Source: Burkholderia cepacia (GTDB lineage: Bacteria > Pseudomonadota > Gammaproteobacteria > Burkholderiales > Burkholderiaceae). Taken from it: 64,000 nt of DNA. The stretch lies in contig NZ_LDWR01000037.1 in NCBI RefSeq assembly GCF_001039005.1, positions 1 through 64,000 on the forward strand. The letters are read 5' to 3'. Below are positions 24,446 to 33,038 of this stretch, in pieces. The number at the start of each line of letters is the position of its first letter. Within the stretch, counting starts at the first letter, position 1. The notes below the pieces were generated by a model. It was not told the origin of the DNA, ran no database searches, and worked only from the letters and a program-made list of their open reading frames with translations. The position numbers and the translations under genes are program-made.

Positions 24446-25291
24446 ATGAACGCCAGCCGTCGCGATCCGAACGCGCCGCCACGCGAACTGGGGCAGCTGT
24501 TGCGCTACTGGCGCGACGTGCGCGGCGTGAGCCAGCTCGACCTGTCGCTCGACGCGGGCATCTCGCAGCGCCAGATCAGCTTCATCGAAAGCGGACGCAG
24601 CGTGCCGGGCCGCGACACGCTGCTGACGCTCGCGCAGACGCTGGACGTGCCGCTGCGCGAACGCAACGCGCTGCTGCTCGCGGCCGGGTATGCACCCGTG
24701 TATTCGGAAGCACCGTGGGACGCGCAGGAAATGCACGGCGTGATCCGCGCGCTCGAACGGGTCGTCCGCCAGCACGATCCGTTTCCGGCGATCGTAATGG
24801 ACCGCCACTGGAACGTGCTGATGACCAACGAGGCGGCGCCGCGCTTTTTCAACTGCTTCATCGACATGGCTGCGCGCGACGGCCCGCGCAACCTGTTGCG
24901 CCTGATGTTCGATCCGCTCGGCATGCGGCCGTTCGTGGCCGACTGGGACAACGTGTCGCGCAGCCTGCTGCAGCGCGTGTATCGCGAATCGGTCGGCCGC
25001 GTGATCGACGACGACACGCGGCAGCTGCTCGACGACCTGCTCGCGTGCCCCGATGCGCCGCGCGACTGGAAAACGCCGTCGGCGCCGGCCGCCGCGCCCG
25101 CGCTGCCGGTCATTCCGATCGGCTTCGTCCACGAAGGCGTCGTGCTGCGTTACTTCTCGCTGGTCACGACGGTCGGCACGCCGCAAAGCGCCGCTGCGCA
25201 GGAGTTGCGCATGGAGTGCATGTTTCCCGCAGACGACGCGACCGAAGCGCGTCACCGGCAGTTGCTCGACGCGCACGCGCCGGTGCGCTGA
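24446..25291 (+). CDS. XRE regulator with MmyB-like ligand domain
   Basis: A 281-residue regulator. The N-terminal helix-turn-helix_XRE domain (LGQLLRYWRDVRGVSQLDLSLDAGISQRQISFIESGRS, about 15-70) is joined to a C-terminal MmyB-type ligand-binding domain (PAIVMDRHWNVLMTNEAAPRFF), a PAS-like fold that binds fatty acid-like ligands in the structural prototype. GGGAA precedes the ATG. It lies behind the Cys-less CMD gene and probably controls it through the palindrome at 23746. Confidence 0.85.
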   Translation: MNASRRDPNAPPRELGQLLRYWRDVRGVSQLDLSLDAGISQRQISFIESGRSVPGRDTLLTLAQTLDVPLRERNALLLAAGYAPVYSEAPWDAQEMHGVIRALERVVRQHDPFPAIVMDRHWNVLMTNEAAPRFFNCFIDMAARDGPRNLLRLMFDPLGMRPFVADWDNVSRSLLQRVYRESVGRVIDDDTRQLLDDLLACPDAPRDWKTPSAPAAAPALPVIPIGFVHEGVVLRYFSLVTTVGTPQSAAAQELRMECMFPADDATEARHRQLLDAHAPVR

Positions 25292-25332
25292 GCGGCGGGC
25301 CGGTGCGGCACCCGCCCGCTCGATCGCATCGC

Positions 25333-26232
25333 TCAGGATGCCTTGATGAAATCGATGAACGCGCGCAGTGCCGGCGGCACGAGACGGCGCCCCGGGTAAT
25401 AGAGGAACGGCCCTGAAAACGGCCGCCACCACGGTTCGAGCAGGGGTTCGAGGGCGCCGCTCTCGAAATACGGGCGCAGCCAGTCTTCGAACAGATGCAC
25501 GATGCCCGTGCCGGCGATCGCCGCATCGACCACCAGGTCCGACGCGCCGCCGATCTGCACCAGCAGCGGCCCGGCGGCCGGCTGGATCCGCACGACCTCG
25601 CCGTCGCGCTCGAACTCCCACGGCGGCATCGATCCGCTCGCAAATCGTCCGCGCAGGCAGCGATGGTCGAGCAGGTCGCGCGGATGCCGCGGCCGGCCAT
25701 GACGGTCGAGATAACGCGGCGCGGCCGCGGTCGCAAACCGCTGAATGCGCGGGCCGATCGGCACCGCGATCATGTCTTGTTCGAGCCGCTCGTCGTAGCG
25801 GATGCCCGCGTCGCATCCCGCCGCCAGCACGTCGACGAAACTTTCGTCGGCGATCACTTCCAGCCGGATCTCCGGGTACGCGTCGAGGAAGCGCGGCACG
25901 ATCGCGGGCAGCACGAGCCGGGACGCGCTGACCGGCACGTTCAGCTTCAGCGTGCCGGCCGGTCTGTCCCGGAAATCGCCGATACCGTCGAGCGCTGCCG
26001 CCACTTCGGTCAACGCGGGCCCGAGGCGCGCGAGCAGCCGCTCGCCGGCTTCGGTGGGCACGACGCTGCGCGTCGTGCGGTGCAGCAGCCGGACGCCGAG
26101 CTGTGCCTCCAGCCGGCGCACGGCCTCGCTCAGCCCCGACGCGCTGAGGCCCGTCACGCGCGCGGCGTCACGGAATCCGTTGGCACGCGCCACGGCCATG
26201 AACGCATTCAGATCGCCCAGATCGGCTTGCAT
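25333..26232 (-). CDS. LysR-type regulator
   Basis: A 299-residue LysR regulator of the CrgA-like group: helix-turn-helix LNAFMAVARANGFRDAARVTGLSASGLSEAVRRLE, the RTTRSVVPTEAG strand, then the effector domain. It is divergent from the aldo-keto reductase at 26329. An imperfect repeat at 26243-26261 sits right beside its start codon and can serve both genes. Confidence 0.85.
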   Translation of the reverse strand: MQADLGDLNAFMAVARANGFRDAARVTGLSASGLSEAVRRLEAQLGVRLLHRTTRSVVPTEAGERLLARLGPALTEVAAALDGIGDFRDRPAGTLKLNVPVSASRLVLPAIVPRFLDAYPEIRLEVIADESFVDVLAAGCDAGIRYDERLEQDMIAVPIGPRIQRFATAAAPRYLDRHGRPRHPRDLLDHRCLRGRFASGSMPPWEFERDGEVVRIQPAAGPLLVQIGGASDLVVDAAIAGTGIVHLFEDWLRPYFESGALEPLLEPWWRPFSGPFLYYPGRRLVPPALRAFIDFIKAS

Positions 26233-26242
26233 TGTTCGCCTT

Positions 26243-26261
26243 TTCGTACAACCCGTGCGAA
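26243..26261. promoter_or_regulatory. LysR-type inverted repeat TTCGTAC-N5-GTGCGAA
   Basis: TTCGTAC (26243-26249) and GTGCGAA (26255-26261) match in six of seven positions, in the 96-bp divergent gap between the LysR and aldo-keto reductase genes. Placement and T-N11-A-like geometry suit a LysR binding site. Confidence 0.4.
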
Positions 26262-26328
26262 TTATGACGGCTTATCGCGCAGGCGGCCAATACCTATGCT
26301 GGGCGCACTCATCAACAGGAGCAGAGTC

Positions 26329-27207
26329 ATGTCCGACATTCGACACACCGCCGCCTTCCGGCTCGGCAATCGCAACGTCAAACGCATCGGCTACGGCGCG
26401 ATGCAGCTCGCGGGGCCGGGTGTATTCGGCCCGCCGAAGGACCACGACGCGGCATTGAACGTGTTGCGCGAAGCCGTCGCGTCCGGCGTCGACCATATCG
26501 ACACCAGCGACTTCTACGGCCCGCACGTCACCAACCAGTTGATCCGCGAGGCCCTGCATCCGTATCGCGACGATCTCGTGATCGTCACCAAGATCGGCGC
26601 GCGGCGCGGCGACGACGCGTCGTGGCTGCCCGCGTTCGCGCCCGACGAACTCGAACGGGCCGTGCACGACAACCTGCGCAACCTCGGACTCGATGCGCTC
26701 GACGTCGTCAACCTGCGCATCATGTTCGACCGGCACGGGCCGGCCGAAGGATCGATCGAGGCGCCGCTGAGCGTGCTCGCCGAACTGCAGCGGCGCGGGC
26801 TTGTCCGCCACATCGGCCTGAGCAACGTGACGGCCGCGCAGGTCGCGCAAGGCCGGCGGATCTGCGACATCGTCTGCGTACAGAACCACTACAACATCGC
26901 GCATCGCGGCGACGATGCGCTGATCGACGCGCTGGCCCGCGACGGTATCGCCTACGTGCCGTACTTTCCGCTCGGCGGCTTCTCGCCGCTGCAGTCGTCG
27001 ACGCTGTCCGCGGTGGCGGCACGCGTCGGCGCGACGCCGATGCAGGTCGCGCTCGCGTGGCTGCTGCGCCGCGCACCGAACGTGCTGCTGATTCCGGGCA
27101 CGTCGTCGATCACGCATCTGCGCGAGAATCTCGCGGCGGCCGACCTCGACCTGCCGGAAGACGCGCTCGCGGAACTCGACCGCATCGCGAACACCGACGC
27201 CGCCTGA
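26329..27207 (+). CDS. Aldo/keto reductase, YdbC-like
   Basis: A 292-residue aldo-keto reductase (TIM barrel, NADPH). Catalytic Asp and Tyr lie in DHIDTSDFYG and Lys in VTKIGAR. The strand that normally ends in the fourth catalytic residue, His, reads DVVNLRIMFD, so that histidine is missing, as I recall for the YdbC-like branch. AGGAG precedes the ATG at 26329. Divergent LysR regulation is likely. Substrate unknown, probably an aldehyde. Confidence 0.85.
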   Translation: MSDIRHTAAFRLGNRNVKRIGYGAMQLAGPGVFGPPKDHDAALNVLREAVASGVDHIDTSDFYGPHVTNQLIREALHPYRDDLVIVTKIGARRGDDASWLPAFAPDELERAVHDNLRNLGLDALDVVNLRIMFDRHGPAEGSIEAPLSVLAELQRRGLVRHIGLSNVTAAQVAQGRRICDIVCVQNHYNIAHRGDDALIDALARDGIAYVPYFPLGGFSPLQSSTLSAVAARVGATPMQVALAWLLRRAPNVLLIPGTSSITHLRENLAAADLDLPEDALAELDRIANTDAA

Positions 27208-27226
27208 CGGACCCACGATCGCCGGC

Positions 27227-27247
27227 GGGCCCGCGACGCGCGGGCCC
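27227..27247. terminator. GC hairpin between convergent genes
   Basis: GGGCCCGCG (27227-27235) and CGCGGGCCC (27239-27247) form a perfect 9-bp stem with a 3-base loop between the convergent aldo-keto reductase and MFS genes. There is no T-run, so it would be a Rho-assisted or weak terminator. Confidence 0.45.
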
Positions 27248-27258
27248 TGCCCGGCCGG

Positions 27259-28461
27259 TCAGGACACCGCCACGCCGACCCGCTTCGGCACGCCGGTCAC
27301 GATCGTCGCGACCGCGACGGCCAGCACGATGGCCGCGCCGACGAACACGCCGACCGCGCCGTTCGCATCGAACACGACGCCACCGGCCGCCGCACCCGTC
27401 GCGATCGCGAGCTGGATCGCCGCGACGATCAGCCCGCCCGCGCTCTCGGCCTCGTCGGGCACGGTGCGCGTGACCCACGTCGACCAGGCAACCGGCACAC
27501 CGCCGAACGCCATCCCCCACAACGCGACGAGCACCGCGTCGATCATCGGCGCACGGCCGAGCGCGACGAGCGCGATGCCGAGCACGACCATCAGCGCGGG
27601 CATCGCGATCAGCATCGGCCGCAGCCGGTGTTCGAGCACGCGGCCCGCGAGCGACGTGCCGACGAAGTTGGCGATGCCGTAACCGAGCAGGATCGCCGAC
27701 AGCCCGTTCACACCGACGCCCGCGACCTGTTCGAGGAACGGCCGCAGATACGTGAAGAACGCGAAATGCCCGGTGAACGCGAGGATCGTCGCGAACATGC
27801 CGAGGCCGACGGTCGGACGGCGCAGCACGTCGATCAGCGTGCGCAGCCGCGTCGTGCCGCTCGGCGGCATCGACGGCAGCGTCATCACCTGCGACACGAA
27901 CGCGACGCCGCCGAGCACGGCCGCGATCAGGAACACATTGCGCCAGCCGATCAGGTGGCCGAAGTAGCTGCCCATCGGCGCGGACGCGATCGTCGCGACC
28001 GCCACGCCGCTGAAGATGATCGACAGCGCGCGCGGCACCATCGCCGTCGGCACGAGCCGCATCGCGGTGGCCGTCGCCATCGTCCAGAAACCGCCGAGCG
28101 CGATGCCGAGCACCACGCGGCCGATCAGCAGCGTCATCAGATTGGGCGCGAACGCGACCGCGAGATTCGATCCGACCAGCAGCACCGAGAACACGAGCAG
28201 CACGCGCCGCCGGTCGATCGTGCGCGTCAACGCGGAGATCAGCAGGCTCGTGACCAGCGCGACCGTCGCGGTGGCCGTGACGGCCTGCCCGGCCACGCCT
28301 TCGGTCACGCCGAGGCTGTCGGCCATCGGCGTGAGCAGGCTGGCGGGAAGAAATTCGGCCGTGACGAGCCCGAAGACGCCGAGCGTCATCGCGAATACCG
28401 CGCCCCAGGCCGGTTCGCGGGGGGCCGCCATCGAGGCGGCCGGGGAGATTCCGGGATTCAT
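27259..28461 (-). CDS. MFS efflux transporter (NepI/AraJ-like)
   Basis: A 400-residue 12-helix major facilitator of the drug:H+ antiporter type. The first helix FAMTLGVFGLVTAEFLPASLLTPMA is the family hallmark, and motif A-like TRTIDRRRVLLVFSVLLV follows helix 2. It resembles purine-ribonucleoside or arabinose exporters. The ATG at 28461 begins a normal short cytosolic tail; an in-frame extension to 28521 is unlikely. Divergent from an AraC-type regulator with only 71 bases between them. Confidence 0.85.
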   Translation of the reverse strand: MNPGISPAASMAAPREPAWGAVFAMTLGVFGLVTAEFLPASLLTPMADSLGVTEGVAGQAVTATATVALVTSLLISALTRTIDRRRVLLVFSVLLVGSNLAVAFAPNLMTLLIGRVVLGIALGGFWTMATATAMRLVPTAMVPRALSIIFSGVAVATIASAPMGSYFGHLIGWRNVFLIAAVLGGVAFVSQVMTLPSMPPSGTTRLRTLIDVLRRPTVGLGMFATILAFTGHFAFFTYLRPFLEQVAGVGVNGLSAILLGYGIANFVGTSLAGRVLEHRLRPMLIAMPALMVVLGIALVALGRAPMIDAVLVALWGMAFGGVPVAWSTWVTRTVPDEAESAGGLIVAAIQLAIATGAAAGGVVFDANGAVGVFVGAAIVLAVAVATIVTGVPKRVGVAVS

Positions 28462-28532
28462 GCGTCGTTCCGTTGTCGTATAGGGAAAATACCGATGACG
28501 GCGTATCGTAAGGAACGGCAACAGGACGGTCT

Positions 28533-29582
28533 ATGACATACAATCCGTTCTTGTTGATCGATCGTCCGAATCTCGATATGTCCGAGCCCCTGCTTCCCCC
28601 CGTCCCCGACGTGCACGACCTCGTCAGCGAGCTGCTGCTGGGGATGCGGCTGAGCGGCGTCCAGTACCGCCGCATCCAGGTCGCGCGGCCGTTCGGGCTG
28701 AGCTTCGGCGAGGCGCCGGGCCGCGCGCAGTTTCATTTCGTCGGGCGCGGGCCCGTGCTGCTGCGCGACGCGGCCGGCGCGACGATGCGGCTCGAGGCCG
28801 GCGACGCGATCCTGCTGCCGCATGGCGGCATGCATGCGCTGGTGTCCGATCCGGATGCGCCGTGCCGCGAGATCCACGGCTTCGCGGCCGCGAAGATCTG
28901 CGATACGGTCGCGTCGGTGGCATCGGCCGGCGCGTCGCCGGCGGCCGGCGCGGCGACGGAGCCGGGCGCCGGCGATGCGCTGATCTTCAGCGCGTGCATG
29001 GAGCTCGATCTCGGCGGCATGCAGCCGCTGGTCGGCACGATGCCCGAGTTCATGCACGTCGGCACGCTGCTCGCGCGCTACCCGGAAATCCGCCCGATGC
29101 TCGACGCGATGGAGCGCGAATCGTGCTCGGCGCGCGCGGGTTTCGCGGGCATCCTCGCGCGGCTCGCGGATGTGGTCGCGGCGTTCATCGTGCGCGGCTG
29201 GGTCGAGTGCGGATGCGGCGACGCGACGGGCTGGGTGCAGGCGCTGCGCGAGCCGAAGCTCGGCCGCGCGATCGTCGCGCTGCATCGCGACCCGGGCCGC
29301 AACTGGAGCGTCGCGGAACTGGCCGCCGAAGCGGGCGTGTCGCGCTCGGTGTTCGCCGAGCGCTTTCTCGCGGCCACCGGGATGACGCCCGTGCGCTACC
29401 TGACCGAGCTGCGGATGCGGCTCGCCGCGCAGTGGATCGCGCGCGACCGAGAGGCCATCGAAGCGGTGGCGTACCGGCTCGGCTACGGCTCGCTGGCGGC
29501 GTTCAGCCGCGCGTTCAAGCGGGTGGTGGGGAAGCCGCCGGGGGCCGTGCGCGCGGACGGCGACGCGCGCGTCGACGCGTAA
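28533..29582 (+). CDS. AraC-type regulator with cupin sensor domain
   Basis: A 349-residue AraC/XylS regulator. An N-terminal cupin-like domain (GPVLLRDAAGATMRLEAGDAILLPHGGMHAL) precedes the double helix-turn-helix (WSVAELAAEAGVSRSVFAERFLAATGMTPVRYLTELRMRLA, then IEAVAYRLGYGSLAAFSRAFKR). AGGA six bases before the ATG at 28533 supports this start; ATG 28578 (MSEPLL) is nearer to family length but has no ribosome site. It likely controls the divergent exporter gene. Confidence 0.85.
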   Translation: MTYNPFLLIDRPNLDMSEPLLPPVPDVHDLVSELLLGMRLSGVQYRRIQVARPFGLSFGEAPGRAQFHFVGRGPVLLRDAAGATMRLEAGDAILLPHGGMHALVSDPDAPCREIHGFAAAKICDTVASVASAGASPAAGAATEPGAGDALIFSACMELDLGGMQPLVGTMPEFMHVGTLLARYPEIRPMLDAMERESCSARAGFAGILARLADVVAAFIVRGWVECGCGDATGWVQALREPKLGRAIVALHRDPGRNWSVAELAAEAGVSRSVFAERFLAATGMTPVRYLTELRMRLAAQWIARDREAIEAVAYRLGYGSLAAFSRAFKRVVGKPPGAVRADGDARVDA

Positions 29583-29677
29583 CGCCTGACGCTTGACGTA
29601 CGAGGCTGACCGGGGCCGCTATGCGTCGCTCCGACGTCGCTCAAACTACCGCCACCGTGCGTGACGCCCCTCCGCGT

Positions 29678-29845
29678 TCAACCGCTACGCGCCCCGAGCT
29701 TGTCGACCAGCGCCGTCGCGCACTGCACGGCGAGCGCCGCACACTGCTCCGCATCCACGGCCGCGCCGCTCGCGACGGTGCCCTGCACGATCCGGCCCAG
29801 CAATTCCTTCGAGAGATCGGCGATCTCGTAGTCCCGTTCCGTCAT
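29678..29845 (-). CDS. Small conserved-looking protein, 55 residues
   Basis: A 55-residue protein beginning MTERDYEIADLSKELLGRIV, acidic at the N-terminus, with two cysteines in an Ala-rich helical second half. AGGAGAG precedes the ATG at 29845 at good spacing, which is the main support for its being real. It follows the transglutaminase-like gene only in position, being downstream of it on the same strand by 56 bases, and may share its transcript. No family recognised. Confidence 0.6.
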   Translation of the reverse strand: MTERDYEIADLSKELLGRIVQGTVASGAAVDAEQCAALAVQCATALVDKLGARSG

Positions 29846-29901
29846 GATGTCTCTCCTGCGCATCGACCGATGGCGGCGACGCGTTCACTGCCCCTGCCCG
29901 T

Positions 29902-31809
29902 TCAACGCCCTTTCGCCCGCACGACGATCTGCGCCTGCGTGTCGCGTTCGATGCGTTCCAGCGAAGCGCGCAGCGCCGTGAATTCGTCGGGCGTGCACAC
30001 CTGCCGGCCGAAATCCGCCGTCATTCGCCGCGTGACCTGCACGACGCGCGCGGCCGCATCGAACACGTAATGCGACGTGAAATCAACGAAGCGCGCGTGC
30101 ACGGCCGCGTCGGCCGGCAGGTCGGTCACGACGACGTCGGCCGGCAGCACGATCTGGCCGGTCTCGTCGAACGTGCCGCCGATGCAGCCCCACGGCTGCG
30201 TGCGCACCGGTTCGGCCAGCCAGCTTTCGACCTGCGTCGCGATGCCGCCCGTGAGACTCGACAGCGCGGGCAACGCGGTCGTGCCGTCGGGCCATATGAA
30301 ATGATCGAGCGTGCCCGACAGCGTCACGTCGAACGGTCCGTCGGTCGCGCGCCGGTCGCTGGTCGACAGTTGCGCGCGGCCGCGCAAGCCGCTTTGCCGC
30401 AGGCGCGCGGTCGCGAGCTGCTCGATGCCGTCGTGCGTCGCGCGGCGAAACAGGTTGCGTTCGAGTTCGGCCGTCCAGCCGTCGTCCTCGATGTAGGCAT
30501 GAAAACGCGCGGAACCGGGCTGCGCGGCATCGATCTCGACCCGCGCGACACGGCCGCGCGGCTGCGTGGCCGGCGTGCGCGACAGCACGCCCGTGTCGAC
30601 GAGCAGCGCGGGGCGATCCATCACGATCGGCGGCAGGTAGCCGAACGCGATGCCGGCCGTCGTCGTATCCGCGTAGAGCGCGAGATCGGGCAGCCACGTG
30701 ATCGCGTGATTGATCGCGCCGCCGCCGTAACCGGGCACCGACGGCAGCGTGTACACCGCGCCGAGATTGATCAGCACCGGTTCGCTGCGGATGCCGACCG
30801 CCGCGAGCAGCGCGCCGAACAGCGCGACGTGGTCCTTGCAGTCGCCGTAGCGGTTGCGCAGGATGTCCGTCGCGCGGTGCGGCGCGGCGGCCGTTTCGCC
30901 CAGAAACAAACCGACGTAGCGTATGTTTGCCTGCACCCAGTCGTACAGGATGCGCGCCTTGTCGCGCGGATCGGCGGCATCCGCGGTGAGCGTGCGGGCC
31001 AGCTGCACGACAGCCGGATCGTTCACGCCCGGATCAACGGCCGCGTCGCGGTAGCGCGCGGCAAACGCCGCGTAGTCGGGCAGCGTCGACACGACGAGCC
31101 GGTCGCCGTAGGTCGGGTAGCCGACCGAGCCGTTCTCGATGCGGTCGTACGGGCCGTGCCGGTAATCGAACTCGTAGCGCGTGCGGCCGTTCGCCGTGAC
31201 CGGCGGCAGCGCGACGTAGCCGCGCGCGTCCGCGTACAGCGGCAGGTCGGCCGGCACGTCGAAGATCAGCCGCTGGCTGTCGACCGGCTCGCGCGACGGC
31301 TCGACGGTGTAGCCGAAGTAGCCGCGATTGACGGGCTTCGTGCGCGTCTTGCGGAATGCCACGCGCGTGCTCGACCCGGCTTCGACGCCGGGAAACACGA
31401 CGGTGCGCAACAGCCCGTCCTGGAACGTCGGCGCGCCGGCCGAGCGCGGCTCCTGCACGTCGCGGATACCGTCAGCGCCGACCGGATGCGCGACGCCGTC
31501 GCGATCGATCGTCTCGGCCGCGAGCAGGTCGACCTGCTCGAGATTCTTGTCGAACCACACGTAGCGCTGCGCGACCGCGTCGATGCCGTTCGCGTTGTTC
31601 GCGCGCAGCGTCGAATCGTCGTGCTCGTCGAGCGAACCGTCGTGCTGGATCACGAATTCGTGGACATCGCTGACGAGCGTCACGGGCGCTTCGTCGCCCG
31701 TGTCGTGCGTATCGCGTGTGTCGGCCGCGACCGGCCGCGCAAGCGCGCCGGCGCCGAGCGCAACGGCGCAGACGAGCAGGCAGCCGGCCCATCGGGAAAG
31801 GAAACGCAC
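29902..31809 (-). CDS. Exported DUF3857/transglutaminase-like protein
   Basis: A 635-residue exported protein. A signal peptide (VRFLSRWAGCLLVCAVALGAGALARPVAA, cut near AAD) leads into a DUF3857 beta domain. The transglutaminase-like core follows with catalytic Cys in RYGDCKDHVALF, His in GAINHAITW and Asp in LYADTT, then a C-terminal beta domain. The start is GTG at 31809; a longer frame to 31896 would bury the signal peptide. It probably acts in the periplasm or at the envelope as a peptidase or cross-linker. Divergent from the small-protein unit at 32180. Confidence 0.8.
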   Translation of the reverse strand: MRFLSRWAGCLLVCAVALGAGALARPVAADTRDTHDTGDEAPVTLVSDVHEFVIQHDGSLDEHDDSTLRANNANGIDAVAQRYVWFDKNLEQVDLLAAETIDRDGVAHPVGADGIRDVQEPRSAGAPTFQDGLLRTVVFPGVEAGSSTRVAFRKTRTKPVNRGYFGYTVEPSREPVDSQRLIFDVPADLPLYADARGYVALPPVTANGRTRYEFDYRHGPYDRIENGSVGYPTYGDRLVVSTLPDYAAFAARYRDAAVDPGVNDPAVVQLARTLTADAADPRDKARILYDWVQANIRYVGLFLGETAAAPHRATDILRNRYGDCKDHVALFGALLAAVGIRSEPVLINLGAVYTLPSVPGYGGGAINHAITWLPDLALYADTTTAGIAFGYLPPIVMDRPALLVDTGVLSRTPATQPRGRVARVEIDAAQPGSARFHAYIEDDGWTAELERNLFRRATHDGIEQLATARLRQSGLRGRAQLSTSDRRATDGPFDVTLSGTLDHFIWPDGTTALPALSSLTGGIATQVESWLAEPVRTQPWGCIGGTFDETGQIVLPADVVVTDLPADAAVHARFVDFTSHYVFDAAARVVQVTRRMTADFGRQVCTPDEFTALRASLERIERDTQAQIVVRAKGR

Positions 31810-32179
31810 CACGTCGACACTCTCCGCGCGTTCGTTGCTGGACGCCAGGGCCGCGCGCCGGCGCGGACGGTTCTTCGACCCGCATGACGCGCGCATGACG
31901 GGCCGTGTACTACGGGCCGGTCGTGCGGACCAGTGTGGGTGACGTGCCGGCGAGCGTCAAGCCGCGTGGCGGCGGGCCGGCTCGCGACGCGTCCGGCGCG
32001 CCACGGCAACGTCACAAGCTTCGCAACATCGCAATGTCAGCCTTGTTCACTCCACACCGGTTCCGATCGATTTTTGTATCACGTTGTGATATATAATTCA
32101 GACAGGTCATCCGGTCGTACAACGTCGCCGGAACGCAGCTCCGCCGGACGGAACACGCCGACATGGAAAAGGAGACATC
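31810..32179. other. Gene-free region upstream of the small-protein unit
   Basis: 370 bases without a convincing gene. It holds the start side of the transglutaminase-like gene, a direct repeat ACGGGCCG (31899 and 31913 regions), and an AT-rich right part from 32070 with the palindromic promoter described separately. Short plus-strand frames here lack ribosome sites and family resemblance. Confidence 0.5.
32077..32097 (+). promoter_or_regulatory. Palindromic operator-promoter, copy 1
   Basis: TATCAC-GTT-GTGATA (32077-32091) is a perfect palindrome immediately followed by a consensus -10, TATAAT (32092-32097). The -35 region is poor (ATTTTT/GATTTT). It drives the small-protein genes from 32180. 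The sequence ATCACnTTGTGATATAnAAT recurs, pointing the other way, at 33557-33577. Confidence 0.65.
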
Positions 32180-32365
32180 ATGCTGATCAACAACGATTTC
32201 GAAATCGGTTATCTCGTGATCGCGTTCGCGCTGCTGGGCGTGATCCTGTTCGGCGCACTGCTGACGGCGCTGCATCTCGAACGGTGGCACCCGAAACTGG
32301 TCGGCGCCGCGATCGGCGCGCTGCTCGGCATCGCGCTGATCGAGGCGATGCCGCTGCTGACGTGA
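32180..32365 (+). CDS. Small membrane protein, 61 residues
   Basis: A 61-residue protein with two hydrophobic segments: about residues 10-31 (IGYLVIAFALLGVILFGALLT) and 40-58 (LVGAAIGALLGIALIEAMPLL), joined by the charged turn HLERWHPK. It should be a helical hairpin in the inner membrane. AAAGGAG precedes the ATG. It is the first gene behind the palindromic promoter. No family recognised. Confidence 0.7.
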   Translation: MLINNDFEIGYLVIAFALLGVILFGALLTALHLERWHPKLVGAAIGALLGIALIEAMPLLT

Positions 32366-32441
32366 ACACGGCCCTGCACCGATTCGTCCGATCATGCGTC
32401 GCGCGGGGTCGGAACGGCCGGTGCCCGTCGGGAAAACCGTC

Positions 32442-32717
32442 ATGGATTCGCCGCTCTGCCTGACCTATCGCCACTGCGGGATCCGCGCGGTCGCGCTCGT
32501 CGACCCGGTGGCCGGCGAAGGGCTCGAACTCGGCGCGCTGTACCAGCCGCTCGCGGTCGTGGTCTGGCGCGATGCGGGCGGATGCCACGAAGCGCACCTG
32601 CTTGACCCGAAGCATCACGTGTTCCGCAGCGACGCGGACGCGCTTCGGATCTCGATCGCGCTGGCCAAGCGCTTCATCGACGCGAAACTCGCCGACGCCG
32701 CCATGCCAGGCGGCTGA
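32442..32717 (+). CDS. Small soluble protein of unknown function
   Basis: A 91-residue protein starting MDSPLCLTYRHCGIRAVALVD, with a beta-rich middle (YQPLAVVVWRDAGG) and an amphipathic C-terminal helix (SIALAKRFIDAKLADA). ATG 32442 gives a compact domain but only a weak GGGAA ribosome site; ATG 32394 would add 16 residues. It lies between two small membrane-protein genes in the same direction. No family recognised. Confidence 0.55.
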   Translation: MDSPLCLTYRHCGIRAVALVDPVAGEGLELGALYQPLAVVVWRDAGGCHEAHLLDPKHHVFRSDADALRISIALAKRFIDAKLADAAMPGG

Positions 32718-32762
32718 TGGCCGGCCGCGGCGCACCTCGTCCCCCAACCTGCCGGAGGCGAC

Positions 32763-32921
32763 ATGGAAAACGGTATCGTCCAGACCCTCGTGCTGCTCGC
32801 GCTCCTCGTGTTCGCGGTGCTGTTCTTCACGGCACGGCGCGGCCGCGACCGTACGCGCGACAGGCTGCTGCACCGGCCCGCGCGGCGCTCGCCGCGCTCG
32901 CATACGCATCGTCATCCGTAA
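32763..32921 (+). CDS. Single-helix membrane microprotein, 52 residues
   Basis: A 52-residue protein: MENGIVQTLVLLALLVFAVL is a membrane helix to about residue 22, followed by a strongly basic cytosolic tail (RRGRDRTRDRLLHRPARRS) and a His-rich end. GGAGG seven bases before the ATG makes it very likely translated. It is third in the small-protein unit, just ahead of the shared terminator hairpin. Such basic single-span proteins often dock on larger membrane complexes (inference). Confidence 0.6.
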   Translation: MENGIVQTLVLLALLVFAVLFFTARRGRDRTRDRLLHRPARRSPRSHTHRHP

Positions 32922-32943
32922 TTTTTCCGACGATCACGCCGCG

Positions 32944-32997
32944 CAAAAAAATCGGCCGACGGCTTGCGCGTCGTTCGACGCGAGGTCGTCGGCCTTT
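32944..32997. terminator. Bidirectional terminator between convergent units
   Basis: GGCCGACG (32954-32961) pairs with CGTCGGCC (32987-32994), with an inner stem CGCGTCG/CGACGCG. An A7 run at 32945-32951 gives a T-run for the minus strand and TTT follows on the plus strand. It separates the small-protein genes from the DUF1840 gene. Confidence 0.7.
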
Positions 32998-33038
32998 CAG
33001 CGGAGGTCCGGTTCCGCGGGGAGCACGCGCGCTGCGCG

